64,000 bases of DNA from Anthonomus grandis grandis (taxonomy: Eukaryota > Arthropoda > Insecta > Coleoptera > Curculionidae): positions 23,889,100 through 23,953,099 of the forward strand of contig NC_065554.1 of assembly GCF_022605725.1 (NCBI RefSeq), given 5' to 3'. Below, piece by piece: positions 43,271-54,689 of this stretch. The notes beneath the pieces are model-generated. The model did no database searches, had not been told where the DNA came from, and saw only the letters and a program-made list of their open reading frames with translations. Made by a program: the position numbers and the translations under genes. Positions within the stretch are counted from its first letter, which is position 1, and the number at the start of each line of letters is the position of its first letter.

Positions 43271-45900
43271 GGGGAGACCGGGGTTGGTTGTTACAATTTG
43301 AAGAAAAATACTTGTAATTTTATTTTATTGAAACTTTATGAACATCTTATAATGGTTTTATTTAGCTTATACTTTTCTGTAACTAACAAATAATGCAAAA
43401 TAAATATATATCAAACACAAAATAAACTGTCAATGGTTATAACAAGTAATGACAAATGTAACCCCGTTACGGGGTTGGTTGTTATATCCTTCGGGTTGAT
43501 TGTTACACTATTAAGCATCGTCATCTGAGTCACAGTTGATACATACAAAGAACAAATCGGCATCTACACAGAGACTATGAGCCCATTGGTGACATTTGGT
43601 ACATCTGATCCGTTCTTCAGCCGGCTTTGATTTTGAATAAAGTCCAAAGCAAACCAAGCAAAAGGGGTCATCTTCATCACCACTCGATTCGCCTTCAGCA
43701 GGTTTTTTACACTTTTTTATTTGTTTTCCTTTTGTGTTTCCTGTAAGATTCTTCTTAACTCTGATAATTTTTAACTCTTGTTTCTTTTTTCTGGCATTTC
43801 GTTTTTCTTGTTCCAATTCCAATTTGAGTATCGGTTAGGATAGCGGCTTTGCGCCGTTTACGACCTCTGAAATTAGTTTTACGAATTCCAGCTTTTAGAA
43901 ATGGACGTATATCTGAAGGGCTAAAATAGAGCGTATTACTTTTGGTATCCTGTGGACAATCAGGCCTCGGCGATATATCACGTGAATAACCAGGCTTCGG
44001 CGATATATCATGTGAAGAACCAGGCTTCGGCGACTCAACTCTAGTTGGTATTTGGAGGATGTTAGGTTTGGAATTAGGGGCAAAAGACGGCGGGATATTT
44101 AAAGTAGTAGAAGATTTTGAAACGGCAACAACTTCAAATTCCTTAGGGTCAGGCCTTTTTAAGGCATCTCTGGAGGTTTCAATATTATTTATTGGCTTCT
44201 CTATAACAGTTTCTTCATTTTCGGGCGAATTATTATCATTTTCTTGGATAATGACAGGATCAGGGCGATCAGTTACAGAACTAGAGAGGAATTCATCCTG
44301 CAACTCGAAAACCTGACTGAATATTCTTTGGTGTCGCTGCTAATGGTAGAGCATCACGCACAATACCAGGAATGTCGTAGATTGACATGGTTTTGCCGGG
44401 ATTGTTTTTTAACCAGGAGTCGCACAACCTATTAACATATTTCTTCAGTGGGCCATAGACGGACCTCTCTAAGGGCTGAAGTTTATGGGAACAGTGTGGA
44501 GGTAGAGATAAAATTATAACACCATTTTGCCTACAAATATCTATTCCTCTAATTGAAAGATGTGAGTCGTGATTGTCTAGGATTAACAAAACTGGTCGTT
44601 CTTTTGAACACCTTGTATGCTTTATGAAATGTTCAAGAAATTTGACGAAGTCCTCTTGGATCATCCAGCCTGATTTGTTTGCAGTTTCAATACATCCGCT
44701 CGGGCCATTTGCAACAAAATAACTTTTATAATTTTTTCTAGGGAAAACAAATATTGGAGGAACTGTATTTCCACTAGCACTTATAGCCAGGGCTATTGTA
44801 ACTAAAGCATCTCTTTCGGCAAAAGTCACACTCCCCACTTGTTTTACACCCTTATTCGCTATTATTCTGTCTGGTTTTTGGACCGTAGTAATCCCCGTCT
44901 CATCTACGTTGTAAATATCTTGGCATTCAAATTTGTACCTATCCATGACTTCCTCCAATAGATCAAAAAATCTGTATACATTTTCCCGATTGAAGCTCGT
45001 TGCTCTACTCAGACTGGGTGCTTCGGGAGTCCGCAAAGATAGCTTTGGATGACGCTTAAGAAATCCAGATAACCAGTCTCCTGAGGCCATTGAGTTTTCA
45101 TGCCAAGCTTGACAAACTTCAACGTTGTTCTTAATAGCCAATTCAAATCCCAATCTTCTTTGGTTGACAGACCAAAATACATTTTAGAACACTCTATTAA
45201 GTACTTCTCTAGCTCAGCTTCCATTCCATCAGATAAAATTTGACGGTTCCTTGTATTGCCAACCGTAGGATCCGGATCATTTAGCTCTATAAATTAAAAA
45301 AAATCTCATCCTGACGGTGTTTAAACAAACTTACCTTTATTTTTAATTTTTTTGCAATATCTCTGCAGGGTCATGAAATTTACACCATATTGTTTAGCAA
45401 CCGTCTAAGAGATCTTTTAATTTCCAATACTTCTTTTGCAGCACTACGAAAGGTGTCTAGTGAGTCTTCTTTTGAAGTTTCTCATATTATCGCCTATCAA
45501 ATAAGATAAAAATGTCAAAGAATTGTAGTTGAAACAAATTCAGGGTTGGTTGTTACAATGTAACAAATTACCCCGTTGACGATGTAACAGCCAACCCCGT
45601 TCGTATATTTTAGCAAACAAAGCATCTCAAACCTAACCTTATTATTAATCAGAAGAAATGACCGGAGATTAATATTACTTACATTTAGATGTATTTCCTT
45701 ACGATATAGCAAATCTATTCCACTTACACAGGAAAAATGATAAAATAAATTCGCGGTAAATTAATAATTGCTTTTAAGGTTAGAAAACACATACACTGTT
45801 TGATGCGATGAATTGATGTGATGGCGCTGCATCGATGTTGGCGCGCGATTTAAACTAAGTGTAACCACTAGCCCCTGTAACAACCAACCCCGGTCTCCCC
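43271..45900 (-). mobile_element. Pogo-type DNA transposon with GGGGAGACCGGGG ends
   Basis: TA at 43269-43270 and 45901-45902. The ends are perfect 25-bp inverted repeats (left starts GGGGAGACCGGGGTTGG). The internal word GGGTTGGTTGTTACA recurs, sometimes diverged, at 43281, 43473 and 43493 on the left and, in both senses, at 45543, 45585 and 45881 on the right. It encodes a pogo-family transposase on the minus strand. Length is 2630 bp. Confidence 0.95.
43511..45440 (-). pseudogene. Pogo-type transposase with C-terminal zinc finger, frameshifted
   Basis: The N-terminus has a psq-type HTH (TVAKQYGVNFMTLQRYCKKI, about 45405-45346). A 48-nt GT-AG intron is predicted at 45287-45334. A CENP-B-like domain follows: YLIECSKMYFGLSTKE, then ENSMASGDWLSGFLKRHP. 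The DDE core shows YNVDETGI (about 44915), LLILDNHDSHLS (about 44590-44560) and CSHKLQPLERSVYGPLKKY (D replaced by E at the third position). The tail has three PKPG/SRDISP-type repeats and ends in a PHD-like finger, C-x2-C, C-x2-C, W-x-H-x3-C, C-x2-C (about 43660-43525). Frameshifts near 45150, 44300 (with a small deletion after GFRVAG) and 43820 inactivate this copy. Confidence 0.85.
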
Positions 45901-45902
45901 TA

Positions 45903-47794
45903 TTGATTACAGAAAAATCCTGTAGGTGTCATGCATCCTTTATATCCGGATCTAAAGAACATCGGAGCTCTAACTATTACCCCCGAACCGATAACAGGCG
46001 CAACCCTCATGTCCTTTGTGCGAATTCTTGAAATTCGTGCAACCCTTTTCCTGACTGACTCAAAGAGAGGGCGAAGGTCTGTTTTAACCCTTTTTACTTC
46101 CTCTTTACACGCGTTTTTTTTTAATTTTTTTTTGTTTCCGTTTATTTATATACGAATATATGCTACCTGCATACTTTCTTGCATGTTCAGTTCGTAAGGC
46201 CCCCTTTTTTTGGTGCATAATAGAACTTTTAAATGCACAACTTAATTAATTACGTCGTAGAGTCATTTTATGCCCGGCCCATAAGTGAAGAAATTTATAA
46301 TGTAATTTTTAATGATCATTATTAATGTGCTAGATTTAAATACAATGAATGAACAGGTTTATATTATGTAAGTTTTCAGGTCAAAATTGGCACAACTGGT
46401 TCGATCAGATAATGATTATTAATGTCATGTAATTTTATTTTTCAGCAGCGGGATTTTTAATATGATGTGGGCTTGAGCTAAATTACGTAAGAAATGTGTT
46501 ATTTTAGGACGATTCATTATGGTAAAGTGGTTAAAAAAAATTTTCATATTTTCATGAAAGTGTCATGAAGGAACTTATGATAGCCAATTTACATAGAAAA
46601 TATGTAATTTTAAGGCAATAATTACGTATGAATTAATAAATGTTAATGTTAATTTAAATGTATTTAATAACATAAAAAAATGTACTGTTTAGAAGCAAAT
46701 TGAACAAACGCATGATTTGTTTAATTTTTTATGTATTTAAGAATCAAAAAAATTAATTTTTTTTAATTAGGCCGTATAAGAAAATTTTATTGAGAATAAT
46801 AGCGTAAGCCAAATATTCTTTCTAGGTGTAAATTTAATAAAACACAGATTTTTAACATTTTTTGACATTAAGTTTTTAAATAATTTTAGTGAGAAAAAAA
46901 AATTAAGACAAAAACAATTATTTTATTGATTACAATTTTTTTAAATATTTAAAAAAATATATTTTTTTCATACTTTTAACCCAAAAAAACTTGAAATCAT
47001 CTCATTCCTATTTTTCAGAAGCGAATTTTTTTAAATTTACATTACAGCATGGGGCTTTTACATGCAAAGGATTTATGTTTCGGATGTAAAAAACAGACAC
47101 AAACAACTTTTAAAATGTAAAAGAAAATTCGCATTTTAAAAGTGCATATGCGACAAGCCCTCAGCGTAAGCCGTTTGTCTGTTGCACCACTTCATAATCA
47201 TATTAAGGGGGGGGGGATAATAATGTATTTTTCGCTCTTTGTGGGTTTTAATATGAATTTATTTAATTAAGCTTTTGAGAAGTCACAGTGGTAAATGAAA
47301 TGTCTACTTTATGTAAAAATATTATTGAAATGTGTGCTTTAATGTTATTTTAAGTCTAATTAATGTGAGCTAAAATTCTTCGACAATCCCTACAAAAATA
47401 GGGATTCTCTTCTTTGACAGTAATTTTTCTTCAAATTTAGTTATGTTTTAAAATATTTATTAAAATTATTATCAAAAATTTAATTTAAACTTCTTGTATA
47501 TTTTCTATAAATAGTTAGAGTGCCCTAAATCCAAAAATGTTAAATTAATTAGGAACTAGATATTTGAGTTTCAATTAAGTGACAACATTTTATTCAAATA
47601 TGTTACTGAGAAAAAACTAACCTAATAAGCAGCGTTTAGGAAGACCGAATTTTCCTATTTGTAGAAGATTTTTCGGATTAAATTAATGGCAAAAAAAATC
47701 CCGAATTATACTGCGAATAATTTTAGAAGTAATACTAAACAATAAAACGAAAATTTGAGTTTGGGACTTTTTTGGCTATCAAAAATTAACAAGT
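45903..47794. other. Spacer, no supported gene
   Basis: An 88-residue plus frame at 45931-46197 has no recognisable domain. The rest is AT-rich, with a run of nine G at about 47209. Confidence 0.45.
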
Positions 47795-48828
47795 GAAGAG
47801 CACACGGGAAAAATGTCCAGAAAAGCGTTTTTTAATCAAAATTCGCATTATTAGCAAGTCTGTTATGTATTTTTACCAAATAATAAACATATTAACTTAA
47901 CTTTATATTCTGTTATTAAGATCAAGATCTGCCGAACTGAAGATATTCCTTAAAATGCAATGTATTTACCTGTTTTTAATGGGAAAAAATGGTTTTTTTG
48001 TATTCCTTTTATTTCTTCCTTTTTTTCCTATTACTTCACTGTATGCATAGAATGCGCTTTGCTGATTTGAGAGCACATGCAAATTAAACAAGTAAAGTGA
48101 CAGTTGCCGGCTACAATATACATCATTGGTTGAAATGTTAGGGATTGGCAAATTTTTTGAGTAATCCATAAATATTGATTCCAAGTCTGCTTGTTGTCTT
48201 TTTAGAGGTTCTTTTTCTATCATAAAATGTGGTAGCTCTAGCAAGGTGTAATTTTTGTCTCAAGTTTTTTCAGTTCACTCAAAACCAATTTCTTGTCGTT
48301 TTTGTTTGCGTTAGACAACTTTGATTCTAGATTTTTTATTTTCACACTTATTTCGTGACACTGAGAGCAAGTGTCCGAGCGTGAGTAACCGAAGCTAATA
48401 TTAAATTTTTCGTTGAACATTTCTCTATAGCGATTGTAGGATATTTTGACCTCTGGATACTTAGTTTTAAATAGGTCATACATTTTAGAAACATTAAGTT
48501 CCTCAGAAAAGTTTTTTGGATTTTAGCTATGCTGTAATGGCTAGATCTGGCTTTAAATGATAAAATATACTCACATACCTTAGTAATCGTAGTCTCTGAC
48601 AGTTTAAGCGGTCTGTTTTCGTGACTTCCCCTGGCATCCTTGGACAAATTACGCATGGACTTTCATCGTTTTTTCCGAGTATGCGATATATTTTAATGCA
48701 TGTTTCTATGTGACTCGCATCGATATTCCCATTTATTTAGGTACCAATATATCACTTTAAAAGGAAACATTTGTTGTATAAAAATCAATTTGTGAAAAAA
48801 TGGACTTCGTTTTTCCCGTGTGCTCTTC
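47795..48828 (-). mobile_element. 1.03-kb DNA transposon, GAAGAGCACACGGG ends, 4-bp duplication
   Basis: Terminal inverted repeats share 19 identical bases (GAAGAGCACACGGGAAAAA at 47795-47813 and its complement at 48810-48828), then diverge, with TGTCCA / GTCCATTTT just inside. AAGT flanks both sides (47791-47794 and 48829-48832), a 4-bp target duplication. It contains part of an IHEWGT-family transposase gene, so it is a non-autonomous, internally deleted derivative. A 4-bp duplication would suit the Sola group. Confidence 0.8.
47966..48700 (-). pseudogene. Insect transposase-family gene (IHEWGT family), central part only
   Basis: Minus-strand frames give KDARGSHENRPLKLSET and ILSFKARSSHYS (48640-48530), MYDLFKTKYPEVKISYNRY with EMFNEKFNISFGYSRSD (48483-48380), then a CSQCHEI zinc-type pair, and after a frameshift MDYSKNLPIPNIS and VYCSRQLSLYLFNLHVLS (about 48165-48075). 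These are the conserved central blocks of the family whose outer parts are seen at 41556-42960. Two frameshifts and loss of both ends leave it non-functional. Role in the ancestor: probable DNA cleavage and strand transfer, by inference from the transposon setting. Confidence 0.65.
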
Positions 48829-48832
48829 AAGT

Positions 48833-50731
48833 TAAATTTAAAAATTTTTCAGTCTAAGCTATAAATAATTCTTAGGTACCTTATCCAAAAACCTTTTATT
48901 TCACTATATTTAAATTGATTTTTAGGTTTCTAAAATTTATAAAAAATATGCTTTAATGTTTTTCAGACTTTTCGTCATTTTCAGCAGTACACTAAATCGA
49001 AAATTCAATTTTTAAAAATTTAAATTTATTGGCAAACTAGATTTTTGAGTTTATATAATTTATTAAGTTAAATTTTCTGAAGGTTGAAGAAGCTTGGATT
49101 TTTTCCAATTTTTTTTTATAAAAAAACATGTTTTTTTTTAATTGTTAGTTTAATCATTAAATCTAAAAATAAATATTTTTCAATGAATATTTTATCAATT
49201 TAAGTTTAATTTCAGTTTAAAAATAAATAATAAATAAATTCAAAATTTACTAACTTTTTTAAGGTTTTTCACACATCTGGGCCTTTTATTACGTTTAGTA
49301 TAAATCCAAAAATTTATTTTTTGGGGTAAAACATGCCTTTTTAGGATCTCTTTATGGTTTAAAAAATATTTTAGACAATAATAATAATAAGAAATTTTAT
49401 TGAAAGCTAGATACTTAAACACATCAAATTAAATCAAATTAAACACATCAACTTTTAAATTTTTATTTTTTACAATTATATTTTTCAGACTATATATAAA
49501 AATTATAGGAATTTTAAACTGCCAATTATTTAATTAAATATAAAAGTAAATATTTTTTTGTTATTTGCTTTTTTATTATGCACTAAAATAATTTATTGAG
49601 ATTTTTAAGTTTATAAGATCTATTAAATTAGAACTTTTAAAGGTTTATATTTCTTTTTTTAATTTGTGTACAATAAGATTTTTTTAATTAAATATAAAAA
49701 TATTAGTGGTCTTAAATTATCAATTTTCCAATCAAATCAAAAAATTATTATTTTTCTGAAGACTATAAATTTTTGTTTATTAATTCAGTTTTAATTTATT
49801 TAATTAATTTGATTTATTTCAATAATTTAAAAATATAAATTCAAATTTTCTTATAGGAAATTCAACATTTCCAACCTATTTATAAGTAATTGCACTTTTA
49901 GAAGTTCTGTATACGAAAATCAGTTATGTAGACGAAAAAAAAATTTATTCAAATTAACCTAAACGTGAATTAAAAAAGGAACTGTTAGAAGGTTTTAAAA
50001 CCAACTGGATCATTTTTAGAAAAAAACTTAGTATCCTAAGGATGTTTAATTGAAAAAGGTATTTGCCTTAACTTCCAGACGCAAATTTATTGAAGAAACA
50101 ATATTTTTCAGATTAAATAATTTAAAATGAGTGTGCCTTTATTAAAAATATCATTTTAAAAGGGATATTGACCAAATCATTTACATGTTTTAAATCATAA
50201 TAAGGGAGTTACTTAGGAAATACTAAGCTCAATTACTTGCTTACATTAATTAATTTTAAGAATGCCCTGTTCTACCTCTCTATTTAAAATGAATAATTTG
50301 AAATATGTTTTATTCGTTTATCTTACAGTTTATCAAAGTCAAACAACCGTCAAATTATCAAAAAAAAAAGTATTTTTATTTAGTTTTATTTGCCTTGATA
50401 CGGTACTATGGTAGTAGATTTAATTACCAAAACGTTGGTTCAAAATAGGTATTTTTATTCAATAAATAGTTTTTTCCATTCTTTTCACTTTTAATATATA
50501 AAATAAAGTTAGGTATAGGATATTGAAAAGAAGAAATGAACTCAGAGGTCGATAGATAAAACCTCAGCTCTTGGGTATATGTTTAAATCTATTATACCTC
50601 AAGCAAATTATTGACTTTAAGATTTATTAAAATTTTATTCAATTAAATATAACGAAAGGTATCGGTAAAGATTTAGGTTAATTTAAGAATAAGTATATTT
50701 TCTTCTTCATTTCAATATTTATTGAACCATA
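48833..50731. other. Very AT-rich block with TTTTTAATTAAAT-like words
   Basis: Nearly all A and T, with recurrent TTAATTAAAT, AAATTTTTA and TTTTTCAGA words in irregular spacing. It resembles blocks at 57180-57740, 58660-59720 and 62870-64000. No gene seen. Confidence 0.5.
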
Positions 50732-50733
50732 TA

Positions 50734-52625
50734 CAGGGTGTCCCAAAAGTCGACGATCAAACTTAAAGGGGAGAAGGGGAAGGTCATTTTGAATTAAAAT
50801 AACTATATATGTTGTTATCCAATTTTTGACAGTTAAAAAATTCTTTAATATTTTGTACTTTTTATTAAAATTAAATGCTGGCAACAATAAAAAAGTTATG
50901 CAAAATAAACGGATTATTCTACTGATTTGTTTTTAGTCATGTTTAATTCTTAGGAGTGTCCTTTTAATTTTAAAATAGTTTTAAAAACTCTGTTCTCTTC
51001 TAGTAAAAACAAGTTTTGTTTTCAAAAAATATAAACAATTTTTTTTTATAGATGCTGATTCAATGAAATTAACCTTTAAAAAACTGACCCGTCCTTAGAA
51101 AATCTTGAGAAATTAATGTACAACTCGCCCATATCGAAATGGCCTTTGAGATGCGGGAAGAAAGAGTGAACGAGTCAGTGTGCGATGAAGACAGAAAATG
51201 ATAAACCAACGGCCTAAAATGGGCTTTCGAGGATTTTGCCACTGCGCACCCAAATTTCACTGGCCATTTTGATATTTCCGAGCTGTAGTTTCATAACATA
51301 ATTAAAGATTTGAATACAGATTTGTCTTACCCAATTTCTAATGGAAAATACTTTATTTGTATTATTGCCACATTTTTTCAAAAATACAAAAAATTGTAAT
51401 ATTATTTTTTTTATTTAATTATTAATAAGGTATTAACTACATTAAATGTTCAAAATGTCTGCCGCCTACCCTTACACATAATCTACATCGTCGAATAAAA
51501 TTTCTTTTTAACCGTTGAAATCCCCGCTGGTTGTTATTGATCACTCTGATCGCTTCTTCTATTTTTTGACGCAATTCCTGTTCAGTGCTACTTTCTGTAG
51601 CGTAAACTAATTCTTTAAAATAACCCCACAAAAAGAAGTCCAATGGGTTAAGGTCGGGGGACCGCGGTGGCCAGCGGATAGTCCCACCCCTTCCAATCCA
51701 ACGATTTGGAAACTGTTGGTTGATATAAGTTCTCACTACTCGAGCGTAGTGTGGAGGAGCTCCATCATACTGCAGCCACATGTTTCGACATGTTTTTAAG
51801 GATACGTCTTTTAGTAAGCCATTTAAATGATTTTGTAAAAAATTGAGGTAGCTTTTGCCATTGAGTCATCTTGGTAATTCAAAAGGGCCAATTAACTTAC
51901 CCTTAATTATTCCAACCCACATGTTTATTCCAAATTGATGTTGGAAACGGGAAGCGCGCATAATTCTAGGGTTAACATATTCCCAATCATGTAAATTGTG
52001 AATATTAAATATTCCTATTCTTTGAAACAATGATTCGTCGCTCCACAAAATTCTTTGGAAAAACTGAGGGGCGGTTCTGTTGCGACGTAACATATTCCTG
52101 CAAAATTGTACTCTTGTGGCGTAGTCTCCGGGTAACAATGCACATGATATGGATGTAACACAGATCTTCTCAAAATACGATGCACCGATGAAGATGATAA
52201 TTCCAAACGCCTTGCTATACGACGAATACTAATGGTCGGATTTTCTGCTACCATATTTATTATCACATCTTCACCAATATCAACTTTCGGCGTTCCTTCT
52301 CTGGGCAAATGCTGGCCAGGAATTTGATCATTCATGTATATCCTATGAACATTTTGAAACACTCTGTAATCAGGATAATGTGCTCTGTTAGGAAATCGTG
52401 CCCTATACTTTCTAGCATCAGCCCGAGCATTATTGTCACAAAACCCGTAGACATAATGCATTTCTGTGGTGCATAATAGTTGAACTAACAAATAAAAAAA
52501 AGTAGGTACTTATTAATATTTTTTACCCATCAATATTTTGATAACCACATATATAGATATTTAGATTCTAAATGACCTCCTCCTTCCCCTCCTTAAGTTT
52601 GATCGTCGACTTCTGGGACACCCTG
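50734..52625 (-). mobile_element. Third mariner lineage, degenerate full-length copy
   Basis: TA at 50732-50733 and 52626-52627. Inverted repeats start CAGGGTGTCCCAAAAGTCGA on the left and, inverted, CAGGGTGTCCCAGAAGTCGA on the right, extending about 57 bp through a GATCAAACTTAA-type block and AAGGTCATTT. Length is 1892 bp. Arms are much shorter than those of the other two mariner families here. Confidence 0.93.
51437..52491 (-). pseudogene. Mariner-type transposase, one frameshift and one nonsense codon
   Basis: The N-terminal part (52491-52100) has an HTH of the form DVIINMVAENPTISIRRIAR with SSSVHRILRRS. A frameshift at about 52110-52135 passes to YATRVQFCRNMLRRN. D1 is in ILWSDESLFQRIGIFN. 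TGA at 51866-51868 (after ELPR, probably from CGA) interrupts. D2 is in LQYDGAPPHYARV and D3 in WPPRSPDLNPLDFFLWG, 36 residues apart. It ends FEHLM near 51440. The sequence is distinct from the other two transposases in the window. Confidence 0.9.
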
Positions 52626-52627
52626 TA

Positions 52628-53639
52628 TATAGGAAGCATATGATATAGTATTTTCTAAATTGATTTTTACTATAACAGTGACGTAAATGTAAAACCAACA
52701 AAATAAGTAACTTATTATGAATTCGTCGCAAAAATACAGATTTCTCATAATAAGTGATCACCAAAGCAGCAAAAAAAAACAATCCTCAAACAAATATGCG
52801 CTGATACAAAACTAGACGACCTCGCCCATCCAATTTCGACAAAAGCCCAACTCGGATTTCACGTAATTTTTTTCCTTGTGAAAAAACACCGGTACTTACC
52901 TAAATAATTAATGGTATGACTTTTAATCCTCCATATACAGATGTTCCGTCGGCCAATTAACGCCCCCCCTATGTTTGCCGGTAAATGCCGCTAATTTGTC
53001 CTTGTAATTGTCGTCACCGCCGACAATGAGTATGACAGATATAACTTGGGGGGTGGATACATACATAGATGCTTCCACCGCCCCTTAAAAACAATTTTAA
53101 TTTTACAAATATATAATAATAATATGATATCTGCAAGTCGAAACCTCCAGGAAATCTTAGCACCTAACTCTGATATCCTGAAACTTCTTACATTAGGCCT
53201 TAAATTTAATCAAAGATCCTTGTAACGGTCTCGCCCGCCAACCTCCGCACGCCTTTTCTAATTTGTAGGGTGCGTTTCTTGAGAATCGTCTTGGGACTCG
53301 TACGAAAGTCTAAAGTTTACATCACGCGGGGATACGGCCACTTTTGATTGTTGGTTATCATCGCCGAGATTATGATAACTGTAGGTGGAAAGAAGTGTAT
53401 GTGTATATATGCGTGAATGAGATGTACAGGGGCGGAGGTATAAAGGTGAAAATTCACCTTCAGGAACTTGCATAATGAATAGAAGTCTCTGAGGTCTATT
53501 ATTGCTTACGTACTGGTGTCTCTTGGGCACCAAATGAGTATCCTATGTGCCGATCTTTGATCATCCTGCCTTGCCATGTGACCAGCTCATCCCCATTTTA
53601 GTTATGTTACAAGCCTGAGTACATCCATGGGAATCAGTT
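52628..53639. other. Intergenic, moderately GC-rich in parts
   Basis: 52800-53560 is less AT-rich than its surroundings. A 91-residue minus frame (53258-53533) lacks any recognisable feature. No gene called. Confidence 0.45.
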
Positions 53640-54027
53640 TGAACACTTGATACATTAATAAGAGTTTTCACAGTTTATAACATTTTATCCTCCATTTTAT
53701 CTTAGTTTGTAAATAGACGTACTTACTTACATTCTTGTTGGTTAAATGTAAATATTTCGGAAACAGTTGAGTTTTGAGATAAGGTGTGTTATACGAAACT
53801 TGCTTGAAATTTCGGCTATATTTCATAAATGCAACAAAAAATATAGCATCTCATTTAAAAAAATGACCGATGACGTCATATCTTTTTTTTGTTTCACCCT
53901 GTATACAAAAATTTATGTGAAATAATGCGCAACTTAAAATAAAAATCGACGGGTCCAGTGTTTTCTCAAAAAAAAAAATTCTGTAATTTTTATCGAATTT
54001 ATGCGGAACTTTAGGTGGTCACTGTAT
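53640..54027 (+). mobile_element. Truncated copy of the second mariner family (3' arm)
   Basis: It starts at GAACACTTGATACATTAATA, matching 36916-36935 in the copy at 35390-37289, and continues collinearly to the terminal GGTGGTCACTG followed by TA. Only the last codons and the right inverted repeat remain. The shared AAAAATCGACGGGTC is at 53941-53955. A short extra TACTTACTTACA-like insertion distinguishes it. Confidence 0.9.
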
Positions 54028-54039
54028 ATTATGAAAGTA

Positions 54040-54680
54040 TTGTGCTATGTATTGTGTACTAAGTATTGTACTCTTCGAAGGACTTCTTCATTTCTTATGG
54101 GGTCTACATATGATATTCTCCAATTTAATTATAGAACTTGCTATTAATGTTCAGGCCTCTGCACCGTACAAAAGAACTGACCAAATGTAACTTCATAGAG
54201 TTCTGTATCTTAGATTAAAGTTTAGATTTTTTATTGTAAGGAATTTCTTGGGTTACATCTTATCTCTTGGTCTGGGTCCGAATTTTGGTGCACCATACAT
54301 CCCAGGTACTGAAATTATGTCACTTGCAAGATATTCTTCTCATTTACCTAAATTCTGATTTGTGAAGTATCTATCAGTGTGACCCACGACCATAAACTAT
54401 GTTTTTTTATATTAATTTTCTACCCTATTCTTGTGCTTGTTTCATTTACGTGATTTAATGATTCCTGAAGGTCGTTATCATTATCCGCAATTATTACAGT
54501 ATCATCTGCATATTGTTGATATGTATCCCGTTGACTTATAATGCCGTTTAATACTTACAAGGTTATCTAAAACCAACTCAAATCTTCTAGTAAAGATTGA
54601 ACAACTTCAGTGAAAACACAGCTTTGCCTTAAACCCTTTTTTATATCGAACTGCTCGTTTTTTTGACACACAATCGAATT
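54040..54680 (-). pseudogene. RTE-like LINE fragment (RT motif C region)
   Basis: Minus-strand frames give KGLRQSCVFTEVVQSLLEDL (about 54640-54580), QYADDTVIIADNDNDLQESL (about 54515-54456; the catalytic YADD) and later FQYLG and SDPDQEI (about 54320-54260). This is the order in RTE-type RTs. Stops and shifts are frequent. A small cellular gene is excluded by this order. Confidence 0.7.
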
Positions 54681-54689
54681 GGTTCTCGT

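Noticed and set aside
45931..46197. 88-residue plus frame next to the pogo element
   Set aside because: Begins after the transposon end and runs into poly-T; no domain.
53258..53533. 91-residue minus frame
   Set aside because: Low-complexity polar peptide with no homology seen; no start context or exon borders.
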